In this document: in pieces, positions 1-9,714 of the stretch
How the letters are laid out: each line of letters starts with the position of its first letter
How positions within the stretch are numbered: position 1 is the stretch's first letter
NCBI RefSeq assembly: GCF_900230285.1
Contig: NZ_OCNK01000002.1
Coordinates: 682,001-746,000 of the forward strand
DNA from: Blastococcus haudaquaticus
GTDB taxonomy: Bacteria; Actinomycetota; Actinomycetes; Mycobacteriales; Geodermatophilaceae
Direction of reading: 5' to 3'
Length of the DNA: 64,000 nt
Made by a program: the position numbers and the translations under genes
The notes under the pieces: generated by a model
Databases searched by the model: none
What the model saw: only the letters and a program-made list of their open reading frames with translations
Told to the model about the DNA's origin: nothing

Positions 1-68
1 GTGGCCACCATGGCCTGCTCGACCGCGCGCCGGACCTGCGTCCGGCGCCCCTGAATCCCCTCACCTGA
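1..68 (+). CDS. Possible 3' end of an unidentified gene (partial)
   Basis: One plus-strand frame is open from the window edge to a TGA at 66-68 and reads ...LLDRAPDLRPAPLNPLT. It looks more protein-like than the other frames, but only 21 codons are visible and no family can be named. A perfect 9-bp hairpin (27-35/40-48, loop CTGC) lies inside it. That could be a terminator if the true gene ends earlier, for example at the TGA at 52-54 in another frame. Treat this as a weak hint only. Confidence 0.25.
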   Translation, partial: GHHGLLDRAPDLRPAPLNPLT

Positions 69-214
69 TGCACGCCTCCGTCCCCGGACGGGGACGTGCC
101 GTGAGGGCGCGGGCGGACGCGATCTCGCTCGTCCCCTCCTCGCCGACCGCCGCGGCGCCGCCAATGCGCGCGCCCGTGGCCGGCGGGCTTCCTGCTGACC
201 GAGAGCTGAACCCG

Positions 215-721
215 ATGAATTCCCTGACCGAGAAGCAGATCCGCGCGTCGCTCGTCAACGCCAGCCGTCGCGAGGCCGCCTCGGCGGTCCTCCCCGACCT
301 GGCAGAGCTGCCCTGGGAGCGGCTGGACTACCTGGGCTGGCGCGACCGCAGGGCACCGCTCACCGGCTACGTCGTCGTCGAACTGGACGGCGACCCGACC
401 GGAGTCCTGCTGAGGGCCAGCCCGGCGCCGTCCAGCGGGAGGCGGCGCAAGGCGATGTGCGTCTGGTGCCGAGACGTGGCGACGGTCGAGGCGACGCTGT
501 ACGTTGCCCGCCGAGGCGGCGCGTCCGGGCGAGCCGGCAACACCATCGGCACGCTGATCTGCGAGGACTTCACCTGCTCGCGGAACGCGCGGCGGCCCCC
601 GACGAGCGCGGAGTCGGGAACCGGTATCGAGGCTGTTGCCGACCAGGTCGTGGCCGAGCGGATCGCCGGGCTGCGCGAGCGGTCCGCCCAGTTCGTCCGC
701 GACGTCGCCGCGACCGGCTGA
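215..721 (+). CDS. FBP-domain (EF-G-binding type) zinc-finger protein
   Basis: A 168-residue protein that resembles the actinobacterial FBP-domain family, related to the C-terminal treble-clef zinc finger of FusB-type elongation factor G binding proteins. A helical N-terminal half is followed by a four-cysteine zinc site: C82-x2-C85 (MCVWC) and C116-x4-C121 (ICEDFTC). By family, FusB proteins bind EF-G and help release it from the ribosome. Whether this chromosomal homologue does so is inference. The ATG at 215 is chosen because it begins the conserved part; the frame is open further upstream but that stretch is low-complexity. A 12-bp inverted repeat just downstream separates it from the convergent sulfurtransferase gene. 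Confidence 0.75.
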   Translation: MNSLTEKQIRASLVNASRREAASAVLPDLAELPWERLDYLGWRDRRAPLTGYVVVELDGDPTGVLLRASPAPSSGRRRKAMCVWCRDVATVEATLYVARRGGASGRAGNTIGTLICEDFTCSRNARRPPTSAESGTGIEAVADQVVAERIAGLRERSAQFVRDVAATG

Positions 722-727
722 GGTCGC

Positions 728-762
728 GCCCCTGACCCGTGTCGACGACGCGGGTCAGGGGC
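728..762. terminator. Bidirectional hairpin between convergent genes
   Basis: A perfect 12-bp inverted repeat (728-739 with 751-762, 11-nt loop) sits between the convergent FBP and sulfurtransferase genes and overlaps the stop codon of the latter. There is no U-tract, as is common for GC-rich actinobacterial terminators. The terminator role is inferred from position. Confidence 0.6.
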
Positions 763-1573
763 CGGTGTCGGCGGGACGATCGAGGTCGGCCGACCACTGG
801 GACCAGGAACCCGGCCACAGCGCCGCCTCGATGCCGGCCGATGCCAGCGCGGCCACCTCGTGCGCCGCGGTGACCCCGGAGCCGCAGTAGACGCCGACCG
901 GACCGCCGTCGCCGACACCGAGCGCCGCGAACCGCTCCCGCAAGGCACCCGGCGGGAGGAAGGTGCCCTCCGGCGCCAGGTTGTCCGTCGTCGGCGCGCT
1001 CACCGCGCCGGGCACGTGGCCGGCCCGGGGGTCGATCGGCTCGACCTCGCCCCGGAAGCGCTCACCCGCGCGGGCGTCGAGCAGCACCCCGGACGTCGGC
1101 AGCGCCGCCGCGTCGTCGATGGACAGCACCGGCATGCCGCCGCCGCTCAGCACCACGTCCCCCGGCGTGGGGACGACGTCGCCCGCTTCCACCGGTCCCC
1201 CGGCGCGGCGCCAGGCGTCGAGTCCGCCGTCCAGCAGCCGGACGTCGTTCAGGCCACCCCAGCGCAGCAGCCACCACGCGCGGGCCGCCGCCAGGCCGCC
1301 CGTCGCGTCGTAGACGACGACGGCGTCGTCCCGGCCGATCCCCCACCGCCGCGCACACGCTTGCAGCCGCTGTAACGAGGGCAGCGGGTGGCGTCCCTGC
1401 GCGGTGGACGGCGGATCGGCGAGCTCGGTCTCCAGGTCGACGAAGACGGCACCGGGAAGGTGCGCTCCCAGGTAGTGCTCGCGCCCGTGCGGGTCGCCGA
1501 GTGCCCAGCGGACGTCCAGCAGCACCGCCCGACCGCCCCGCCGCAGGTCGTCGGCCGAGATCAGGACACTCAT
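755..1573 (-). CDS. Thiosulfate/3-mercaptopyruvate-type sulfurtransferase (two rhodanese domains)
   Basis: A 272-residue protein with tandem rhodanese domains (about residues 8-130 and 150-268). The first is the inactive fold partner. The second carries the active-site loop CGSGVTA, with the catalytic persulfide cysteine at C230. The family moves sulfane sulfur from thiosulfate or 3-mercaptopyruvate to cyanide or thiol acceptors in the cytosol. Length and domain order match standard actinobacterial TST/SseA proteins. The loop sequence does not settle the donor, so a specific gene symbol is withheld. Its ATG at 1573 is about 105 bp downstream of the SnoaL-like gene's stop on the same strand. 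Confidence 0.9.
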   Translation of the reverse strand: MSVLISADDLRRGGRAVLLDVRWALGDPHGREHYLGAHLPGAVFVDLETELADPPSTAQGRHPLPSLQRLQACARRWGIGRDDAVVVYDATGGLAAARAWWLLRWGGLNDVRLLDGGLDAWRRAGGPVEAGDVVPTPGDVVLSGGGMPVLSIDDAAALPTSGVLLDARAGERFRGEVEPIDPRAGHVPGAVSAPTTDNLAPEGTFLPPGALRERFAALGVGDGGPVGVYCGSGVTAAHEVAALASAGIEAALWPGSWSQWSADLDRPADTGP

Positions 1574-1679
1574 CGCGGTGATGCGATGGCGCCGCGATGC
1601 GTCAGGCGGCGGTCATCGGCGACCGTATGACCGCCCTGATGCGCATCTCGGCGGCAACCGCCCCCGCGGCGGGCTCCGC

Positions 1680-2144
1680 TCACTGGGGGGCGAGCAGGCC
1701 GCGCAGTTCCTGGGTGAGCGCCTCGCGTTCGTCGGGGAAGCCGTGGAAGGCCGCCGGCGTCGACTGGAACAGGGAGATGCGCCAGCGGCCACCACCCTCG
1801 TCGACCGCGACCAGGGTGTGCACGGTGTGCAGGTCCGGGTCGAGGTCGCTCTCGCCGGGCGGGATCATCCCGGCGTGCGCGAGCAGGACGGCCACGCCCG
1901 GCGCGATCGGCCGTACGGAGCGCACGATCCCGACGTAGGACTGCGTCTGGTGGCTGCCGAAGATCGCCCGCAGATCGGCGGCGATCGACAGCCGGCCGCG
2001 GTGGTGGGTGCCGTCGAACCCGATGATGTCGCCGTCGTCGGCGAAGCCGGCCGCCACGGACGCACCGCTGCGCCGGTTCCACCCATCGAGGAAGGAGTGG
2101 TACAGCGCACGGATCTGGGCGTCGTGCGGATGGGCTGCGGTCAC
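1680..2144 (-). CDS. SnoaL-like / SgcJ-EcaC family protein
   Basis: A 154-residue single-domain protein of the NTF2-like (cone-shaped alpha+beta) superfamily, closest in pattern to the SgcJ/EcaC group. Features are an N-terminal helix with ALYHSFLDGWNRR, then a GFDGTHHRG turn and a C-terminal beta-sheet ending WRISLFQST. Members are small-molecule-binding or cyclase/isomerase-like proteins; the substrate here is unknown. The GTG start at 2144 has GAGGAG about 11 nt upstream. It sits alone between the sulfurtransferase and the ABC exporter, so context does not narrow its job. Confidence 0.7.
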   Translation of the reverse strand: MTAAHPHDAQIRALYHSFLDGWNRRSGASVAAGFADDGDIIGFDGTHHRGRLSIAADLRAIFGSHQTQSYVGIVRSVRPIAPGVAVLLAHAGMIPPGESDLDPDLHTVHTLVAVDEGGGRWRISLFQSTPAAFHGFPDEREALTQELRGLLAPQ

Positions 2145-2316
2145 GCTGGTTCGAACTCCTCTACGCGTACTGGGACAGGAGTGACGGTAGTGCTCCGGTG
2201 AGCGCGACCGTTCGACGCTCGCCGTTCACCACCGGGGTGCGACGGAGGTCGGCGGACCTCCGACCGAGCGCCGACGACGGTGCGTGTCCGGACGACTGCC
2301 GACGGCGAGGGAGCAC

Positions 2317-2337
2317 GGGCCGGCCGGAGGCCGGCCC
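2317..2337 (-). terminator. Hairpin terminator after ABC exporter gene
   Basis: A perfect 9-bp GC stem (2317-2325 with 2329-2337, loop GGA) begins 4 nt beyond the stop codon of the minus-strand ABC exporter gene. No T-run follows. Confidence 0.55.
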
Positions 2338-2340
2338 CCG

Positions 2341-4233
2341 TCAGCCGACCTCGACCGCCGACCGGTCGACGTCGGCGAACTGGGTCCGGTAGAGGTCGGC
2401 GTACCGGCCGCCGAGCGCCAGCAGCTCCTCGTGCGTCCCCGACTCGGCCACCCGACCGTCCTCGATCACCAGGATCTGGTCGGGGCTGCGGATCGTGGAC
2501 AGCCGGTGCGCGATGACCAGCGATGTGCGCCCGCTCAGCGCGGCGTCGAGCGCGTGCTGGACGGCGGCCTCGCTCTCGCTGTCCAGGTGTGCGGTCGCCT
2601 CGTCGAGGATGACGATCCCGGGAGCCTTGAGCAGCACCCGGGCGATGGCCAGCCGCTGCTTCTCACCGCCCGACATGCGGTAGCCGCGGTCGCCGACCAC
2701 GGTCTCCATGCCCTCGGGCAGCGACCGGACGAGGGCGGCGATGCGGGCGCCTTCGAGAGCCGACCACAACTGCTCCTCGGTCGCGTCGGGGCGCGCGTAG
2801 AGCAGGTTGGCCCGGATGGAGTCGTGGAACAGGTGCGCATCCTGGCTGACCACGCCGATCGCGTCGCGCAGCGAGTCCAGCGTCGCCGTACGGACGTCGA
2901 TGCCGCCGACCCGGACCGTCCCACCGGTGACGTCGTAGAGACGCGGCACCAGGTTGGCGATCGTGGACTTCCCCGCTCCGGAGTGCCCGACCAGCGCCAC
3001 CAGCTGCCCGGGCTCCACGCGGAAGGAGACGTCGTGCAGGACGTCGACCGGCCCGCCGTGCTCGGGGAGGGACACCTCTTCCAGTGACGGCAGCGAGACG
3101 TCGGTGGCCGACGGGTAGCTGAAGGAGACCGCGTCGAACTCGATGGACCGGTCGCCGGCCGGCACCGGGACGGCGTCGGGTGCCTCGGCGATCATCGGTG
3201 CCAGGTCGAGCACCTCGAAGACGCGGTCGAAGCTCACCATGGCGCTCATGACGTCGACGCGGACGTTGGCCAGGGCCGTGAGCGGCCCGTACAGCCGGGA
3301 CAGCAGCAGCGCGAGGGCGACGACGTCGCCCGCGCTCAGGGAACCGGTGAAGGCCAGCCAGCCGCCGAGGCCGTAGACCAGCGCCGTCGCCAGCGCGGCG
3401 ACGAGCGTGAGGGCGGTGAAGAAGAAGCGGCCGTACATGGCCGAGAGGACACCGATGTCGCGGACCCGGGCGGCCCGCCCCCGGAAGGACTCCGCCTCGG
3501 TCGTGGGCCGGCCGAAGAGCTTGACCAGCAGGGCGCCGGCGACGTTGAACCGCTCCGTCATCGTGGCGTTCATCGACGCGTTCAGCCCGTAGGACTCCCG
3601 GGTGATCTCCTGCAGCCGCTTGCCGATGCGCCGCGCCGGGAGGACGAACAGCGGCACGAGGACCAGCGACAGCAACGTGATCTGCCAGGAGAGCGTCAGC
3701 ATCACGCCCGCGGTGAGGACCAGACCGATGACGTTGGAGACCACCCCGGACAGCGTCGAGGTGAAGGCCTGCTGGGCGCCGATCACGTCGTTGTTCAGCC
3801 GGCTGACCAGCGCACCGGTCTGCGTGCGGGTGAAGAACGCGACCGGCATCCGCTGGACGTGCTCGAACACCCGGCTGCGCAGGTCGTAGATGACCCCTTC
3901 GCCGATGCGGGCGGAGTACCAGCGGGTGCCCAGGGAGATGACGGCGTCCAGCACCGCGAGCCCGGCGATGAACAGCGCGATGCGGACGATGTCGCCGGTC
4001 GTGCCGTCGAGGGAGGCGATCCGGTTGACGATGTCACCGGCCAGCAGCGGGGTGACGACGCCGATGAGAGAGGACCCCACGACCAGGGCCAGGAAGAACG
4101 TCAGCTCGCGGCGGTACGGGCGGGCGATGCCGAGGATCCTGCGGACGGTGCCCTTCGGCAGCTCGCGCGCGGTCACGGAGGGATCGCGCCGGAACGACCG
4201 CATCGCGGCCATCGACGTCATCGGGTTGCTCAC
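2341..4233 (-). CDS. ABC transporter, fused permease/ATPase (type IV exporter)
   Basis: A half-transporter of about 630 residues with six N-terminal membrane helices followed by one nucleotide-binding domain. The ATPase part shows Walker A GHSGAGKST, the signature MSGGEKQRLAIAR, Walker B VILDEATAHLD and a switch His (VIAHRLST). This is the homodimeric or heterodimeric exporter architecture (lipid, peptide or drug export); the substrate cannot be read from sequence. No second half-transporter lies next to it, so a homodimer is likely. I chose the GTG at 4233 (VSNPMTSM...) with GAGAGGTGG upstream; a GTG at 4239 is an alternative. Confidence 0.9.
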   Translation of the reverse strand: MSNPMTSMAAMRSFRRDPSVTARELPKGTVRRILGIARPYRRELTFFLALVVGSSLIGVVTPLLAGDIVNRIASLDGTTGDIVRIALFIAGLAVLDAVISLGTRWYSARIGEGVIYDLRSRVFEHVQRMPVAFFTRTQTGALVSRLNNDVIGAQQAFTSTLSGVVSNVIGLVLTAGVMLTLSWQITLLSLVLVPLFVLPARRIGKRLQEITRESYGLNASMNATMTERFNVAGALLVKLFGRPTTEAESFRGRAARVRDIGVLSAMYGRFFFTALTLVAALATALVYGLGGWLAFTGSLSAGDVVALALLLSRLYGPLTALANVRVDVMSAMVSFDRVFEVLDLAPMIAEAPDAVPVPAGDRSIEFDAVSFSYPSATDVSLPSLEEVSLPEHGGPVDVLHDVSFRVEPGQLVALVGHSGAGKSTIANLVPRLYDVTGGTVRVGGIDVRTATLDSLRDAIGVVSQDAHLFHDSIRANLLYARPDATEEQLWSALEGARIAALVRSLPEGMETVVGDRGYRMSGGEKQRLAIARVLLKAPGIVILDEATAHLDSESEAAVQHALDAALSGRTSLVIAHRLSTIRSPDQILVIEDGRVAESGTHEELLALGGRYADLYRTQFADVDRSAVEVG

Positions 4234-4328
4234 GTCCACACCGCCACCTCTCGTCAGCCCGGCCAACACCGTCGGTGGCCGGGCTGTTCCGGAGGCAGTC
4301 TCTCAGCGACCCCTGTCAGGAAACCGGC

Positions 4329-5114
4329 TCAGGAGCCGGTGACCAGTGCGTGCAGTCGCTGTACCTGTGCCGCTCGCTCCGCGGCGTCCTGGGCGGCGAA
4401 GTCGTTCCGCACCGCCGACCGGATCAGCGCCGCCGTCGCCCGGCTGGCCTCGACCGGTGGGGCGGTCAGCGCGGCCACCAGGTCGGCGACCGTGGCGTCC
4501 AGGTCAGCGGCACCGACGACGACGTTCGCGAGCCCGAGCGCCTGGGCCTCGGGTGCCTTGACGGCGCGCCCGGTCAGGCAGATCTCCATGGCCCGCGAGT
4601 AGCCGACCAGCTCCATCAGCGTGCTGGTCCCGGTCAGGTCGGGCACCAGGCCCAGGGTCGCCTCCGGCAGCCGCAGCGACGCGTCGTCGGCCAGGACGCG
4701 GAGGTCGCAGGCGAGCGCCAGCTGCGCGCCCGCGCCGATCGCGTGCCCCTGCACCGCCGCGACCGAGACGATGCCCGGCGACCGCAGCCACCGGAAGCCG
4801 GCCTGGTACGCGCGGATCCGCTCCTGCGCCTGCTCGGCCGGCATCCGGCCGAGCTCGCCGAGCCCCCCGTCGGTGGAGGGCTGGGCGCTGAACAGGCTGC
4901 GGTCCAGGCCCGCGGAGAACGAGCGCCCCTCACCCCGGAGCACGACGACGCGGACGTCGTCGTCGAGGGAGGCGCCGACATCGGCCAGCGTCAGCCAGGT
5001 CGCCGGCGTCTGGGCGTTGAGCTGGTCGGCCCGGTCGAGGGTGACGGTGAGGACCGCGCCGTCCCGGCTCGTCCGGATCCAGCCGTTGTCAGCAGAGGGA
5101 GAGGAGGAGGTCAC
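4329..5114 (-). CDS. Enoyl-CoA hydratase/isomerase family protein
   Basis: A 261-residue crotonase-fold protein. The oxyanion-hole segments are visible: GRSFSAGLD near the N-terminal third and GHAIGAGAQLALACDLR in the middle. The family hydrates or isomerises acyl-CoA thioesters, and paralogues are too diverse to assign a substrate. Position 2 of the classical hydratase catalytic Glu pair is not obvious, so a plain hydratase call is uncertain. The GTG start at 5114 overlaps the stop of the upstream HTH gene (GTGA, 5111-5114), so the two are translationally coupled. Confidence 0.85.
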   Translation of the reverse strand: MTSSSPSADNGWIRTSRDGAVLTVTLDRADQLNAQTPATWLTLADVGASLDDDVRVVVLRGEGRSFSAGLDRSLFSAQPSTDGGLGELGRMPAEQAQERIRAYQAGFRWLRSPGIVSVAAVQGHAIGAGAQLALACDLRVLADDASLRLPEATLGLVPDLTGTSTLMELVGYSRAMEICLTGRAVKAPEAQALGLANVVVGAADLDATVADLVAALTAPPVEASRATAALIRSAVRNDFAAQDAAERAAQVQRLHALVTGS

Positions 5115-5338
5115 GCCTTCTTACTATTCCGGTTGGCCCCGCCGCGGCTGCGCAGCGTGGCCCCGGACTCCGAGAGGAGGCGGTGGACGAACCCGTAGGA
5201 ACGGTTCGTGGAGGTGGCCAGGGAACGGATGCTCTCGCCACCGTCGTAGCGCTTGCGGAGATCGTCGGCCATCGAGGACCGGTCACCTCCGGTGATGCGC
5301 TTGCCCTTGCCAAGATCCGTGATGCTCGAGTCGGCCAT
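5111..5338 (-). CDS. Small helix-turn-helix DNA-binding protein
   Basis: A 75-residue basic protein. The centre (about residues 22-58) reads as a homeodomain-like HTH: LRKRYDGGESIRSLA, a turn, then RSYGFVHRLLSESG, followed by a basic RSRGGANRNSKKA tail. Small conserved proteins of this pattern are widespread in actinobacteria; their targets are not known to me. The ATG at 5338 is preceded by GGAGGGGAG and is preferred over an upstream in-frame GTG. Its stop overlaps the enoyl-CoA hydratase start by four bases. That could mean regulation of its own operon, but the small size also fits a nucleoid-associated role. Confidence 0.7.
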   Translation of the reverse strand: MADSSITDLGKGKRITGGDRSSMADDLRKRYDGGESIRSLATSTNRSYGFVHRLLSESGATLRSRGGANRNSKKA

Positions 5339-5527
5339 GACTCCCCTCCGTGTCAACTGCCCGGCCCATGTCAGCACCGGCACGACCGGCCGCTCCCGGT
5401 CCCGGTGCTGGCAGTCCGTCCACCGAGTGCCGCCGTCCCACTGACCACGGCATCCCTGCAGCCATGATCACCCAGCCGTGGCATGTCGGCCACGCGAACC
5501 GGAACGAGCGCGGACCCGCGTGCCGAC

Positions 5528-5770
5528 CTACGCCGACCGGTGCTCGACGTCCTCGTGCTCCCGCGCGGGAGGGGTGCGCAGGATGCGGACGATCCACACG
5601 CCGGCGATGCCCACCCACGCGGCGGCCACGGCGATGTCCCACCCGTCGTGCCCGGTCGCGATCCTGACGACGAGGGCGACCAGCCAGATCCCGGCGACCG
5701 CCAGCCAGAAGGCGAGCCAGAGCGTGCGGGACGCCCGCCGCGTGGGGCGGCGCAGCCAGGTCCGGGGCAC
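5528..5770 (-). CDS. Small two-helix membrane protein, unknown function
   Basis: An 80-residue protein with a basic N-terminus (RTWLRRPTRRASR) and two hydrophobic segments, about residues 17-37 and 46-64. It resembles small actinobacterial DUF2530-like membrane proteins, but I cannot place it firmly. The GTG start has no clear Shine-Dalgarno and lies 19 nt after the ABC-F stop codon on the same strand, so it probably depends on transcription from that gene. Confidence 0.5.
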   Translation of the reverse strand: MPRTWLRRPTRRASRTLWLAFWLAVAGIWLVALVVRIATGHDGWDIAVAAAWVGIAGVWIVRILRTPPAREHEDVEHRSA

Positions 5771-5789
5771 CCGAGGAGGTCAGGCGGGC

Positions 5790-7391
<1,602 letters not shown>

Positions 7392-7398
7392 TGATCCC

Positions 7399-7404
7399 AG
7401 GGTA
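7399..7404 (-). promoter_or_regulatory. -10 element of a leaderless promoter (ABC-F gene)
   Basis: TACCCT on the minus strand ends 7 nt before the GTG start codon at 7391, the spacing expected when transcription begins at or next to the start codon. There is no Shine-Dalgarno. I see no convincing -35 box. Confidence 0.5.
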
Positions 7405-7520
7405 GGCGCTCAGAGGCGGATACCACGAACGGATGGAAGGTGACATCGGCGGCATCCCCCGCTCGGGCGTGTTACCGGGACATCGGCCCCACCGCGCCCG
7501 GGTGGCGCCAGGATGCGGCC

Positions 7521-9647
7521 ATGAATCCGCACGGGGCGCCCTGGCTGCCGACCTGTCCGGTCTGCGGACGACCGGTCGGCGACATCGGCACCGGTCCGTG
7601 CCCGTCCTGCGGGCTGCCCGCTGCCGCGCAGGCCGCGCTCGTGGTCGCCCGGATCGGGACGACGCTCAGCGACCTGGCCCGCGACCGGGACGCGTTGCTG
7701 GCCACCCTGCGGGCCGCCGCACCCGGTGCGCGGCCGGCGGGTCCGCCACCGGCGCCTGCTGCGCCGCCCGTCCCGCCACCGTCCGCTCCCCCGCCGTGGG
7801 CACCGCCCGCGCCGACGTGGCCGGCAGCGACGGGAGGGGCACCGACCCCGCCGCGCCCGCCGCGGCCCCGGCTCAGCCCGCAGCAGGTCCTGCTGGGGCT
7901 GGGCGCCCTGCTCGTGGTGGCCGCCGCCCTCACCTTCGTCGCCGTCGCGTGGAGCAGGTTCGGGCTGGCGTTCCAGGCGGGCGTGATGGTCACGGTCACC
8001 GCGCTCGCCTGCGCCGTCTCGGCCTGGGCGGCCCGCCGCGGCCTGCGTGCCACCGAGGAGGCGCTGGCCGCGGCCGGAGCGGCGCTGCTCGCGATCGACC
8101 TCGGTGCGGCCCGCGCCCTCGGGTTGTTCCGGCTGGAGGACGTCCCCCTCCGCACGTGGTGGGCGGTGTCCTGTGCCGTCGTCGTCGTCGTGACGCTCCT
8201 GCTCGGCCGCCTCACCCGGACGACGGCCACCTGGCCGCTCGCGGCGCTGCTGGCCGCCCAGCCCCTGCCCTTCCTGTTCCTGACCGGCGAGCTGCTCACC
8301 GGTCCGGCAGGGGTCGCCGTGGCGCTCGGGATGGCGGTGGTCGACGTCGTGGCGGCGGGCCGCCTCCGGCCGATGCTGAGCCCCGTCGCGACCGTGCTGG
8401 CGGGCGTCCTGGCGGCTGCCGGTGTCCTCGGCGGACTGGCCACCGCGGCGACGTCCGACGTAGGCGAGTCGTGGACGGCGGCGGGAGTGCTGGTGATCGC
8501 CGGGACGGGCGCGCTCGCGCTCGAGAGACGGGGAGGACTCAGGTCCCGGTTCCCCGAGCTGGTCCCCGGCGCGGTCGGCGCCGTCGTCGGCCTGGCGCTC
8601 GCCTTCTCCCTGCGGACGACCGGGGACGAGGGCTCCTGGATCGCCGCCGGCATCGGACTCGCGGCGCTCACCGCCGCCGTGCTGACCGTTGGCCGCACGG
8701 CTCTCACGGCGGGGCTCACGACCGCCGGTGCGGCGCTCCTCCTCGTCCACGGGTCGCTGCTCGCCGAGGAGCAGCGGTTCGGGACGCTGGCGGTGGTCGC
8801 GCTGGCCGCGACGATCCCCGCGGCGCTGGCTGCGGTGCGGATCGCGCTGCTGCGCCCGCCGGCCACCGCTCTGGCGCTGCTGCTCCCCGCGGCGGCCGTG
8901 CTGCTCGCCCGGGCCGACGACGTGCTCGTGGCCTGGGTGGCCGGGCTGCTGCTCGCGCTGCTCGCCGCCGTGGCCTTCGCCGTGGCGACCCTCCGGGCCG
9001 GGCGGCCCGAGGAGTGGACGGCGGCGGCCGCGGCGCCGGTCGCCGGACTCGCCGCGGCGGTCACCAGCGGGTCGGTCGAGGCCTGGGGCCAGATGGCGAT
9101 CCAGCTGGCGATCGTCGGCGTCGCAGCGGGCGGCTACGCCGTCGCGGCCTCCCGCCGCTGGGTGGGGGTCGTCGCCGTGGCCGACCTGGTGGTGGCCTCC
9201 TGGATCGCGGTCGGCGGAGCGGGCATCGAGACCCCCGAGGCGTACACGCTCCCGGCAGCCCTCGGTCTGCTGGTGGTCGCCCTCCCGCAGCTGCGGAGCG
9301 GCGCTCCGTCGTGGGCGGCCGAGGGCGCCGCCGCCGGGGTCGCCCTCGTGCCGTCGGCGCTCGTGGTCGTCGCCGAGCCGACCGCGCTCCGCCTCGTCCT
9401 CGTCATCGCCGCCGCCGCGCTGCTCACCGTCTTCGGCGCCGTGCGGCACCGGCAGGCCCCGTTCGTCGTCGGCGCCGGCGTCCTGCTGCTCGTGACCGTC
9501 GGCCGGCTGGCCCCCTATGCACCGCTCCTCCCCCGCTGGGTCACCCTCGGCACCGCCGGATTGCTGCTCCTGGTGGTCGGCGCGACCTACGAGCGCCGGC
9601 GCCAGCAGGCGCGGGAGGCAGTGGCCTGGGTCGCGCAGATGCGCTGA
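7521..9647 (+). CDS. SCO7613-type polytopic membrane protein with N-terminal zinc ribbon
   Basis: A membrane protein of about 708 residues. The N-terminus has a rubredoxin-like zinc ribbon with two CxxC knuckles (CPVCG about residue 10, CPSCG about 26). A Pro/Ala-rich linker of about 60 residues follows, then some 20 hydrophobic segments rich in Ala, Val and Leu. This matches the actinobacterial SCO7613 C-terminal-domain family, whose function is unknown. The second gene at 9715 is a paralogue without the ribbon. The ATG at 7521 directly precedes the zinc ribbon; the frame is open 27 codons further upstream. The linker suggests the ribbon samples the cytosol while the helix bundle stays in the membrane. 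Confidence 0.75.
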   Translation: MNPHGAPWLPTCPVCGRPVGDIGTGPCPSCGLPAAAQAALVVARIGTTLSDLARDRDALLATLRAAAPGARPAGPPPAPAAPPVPPPSAPPPWAPPAPTWPAATGGAPTPPRPPRPRLSPQQVLLGLGALLVVAAALTFVAVAWSRFGLAFQAGVMVTVTALACAVSAWAARRGLRATEEALAAAGAALLAIDLGAARALGLFRLEDVPLRTWWAVSCAVVVVVTLLLGRLTRTTATWPLAALLAAQPLPFLFLTGELLTGPAGVAVALGMAVVDVVAAGRLRPMLSPVATVLAGVLAAAGVLGGLATAATSDVGESWTAAGVLVIAGTGALALERRGGLRSRFPELVPGAVGAVVGLALAFSLRTTGDEGSWIAAGIGLAALTAAVLTVGRTALTAGLTTAGAALLLVHGSLLAEEQRFGTLAVVALAATIPAALAAVRIALLRPPATALALLLPAAAVLLARADDVLVAWVAGLLLALLAAVAFAVATLRAGRPEEWTAAAAAPVAGLAAAVTSGSVEAWGQMAIQLAIVGVAAGGYAVAASRRWVGVVAVADLVVASWIAVGGAGIETPEAYTLPAALGLLVVALPQLRSGAPSWAAEGAAAGVALVPSALVVVAEPTALRLVLVIAAAALLTVFGAVRHRQAPFVVGAGVLLLVTVGRLAPYAPLLPRWVTLGTAGLLLLVVGATYERRRQQAREAVAWVAQMR

Positions 9648-9714
9648 CCGGGTGCCCCGCCGGGCCGCCCGCCCTACGGTGGGAGCGCCTCGGGGGATCG
9701 GGAGGGAGGCGGTC

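Noticed and set aside
2147-2170. GGTTCGAAC resembling a tRNA T-loop
   Set aside because: The flanking five bases on each side do not pair to form a T-stem on either strand, and no acceptor or anticodon arm can be built around it.
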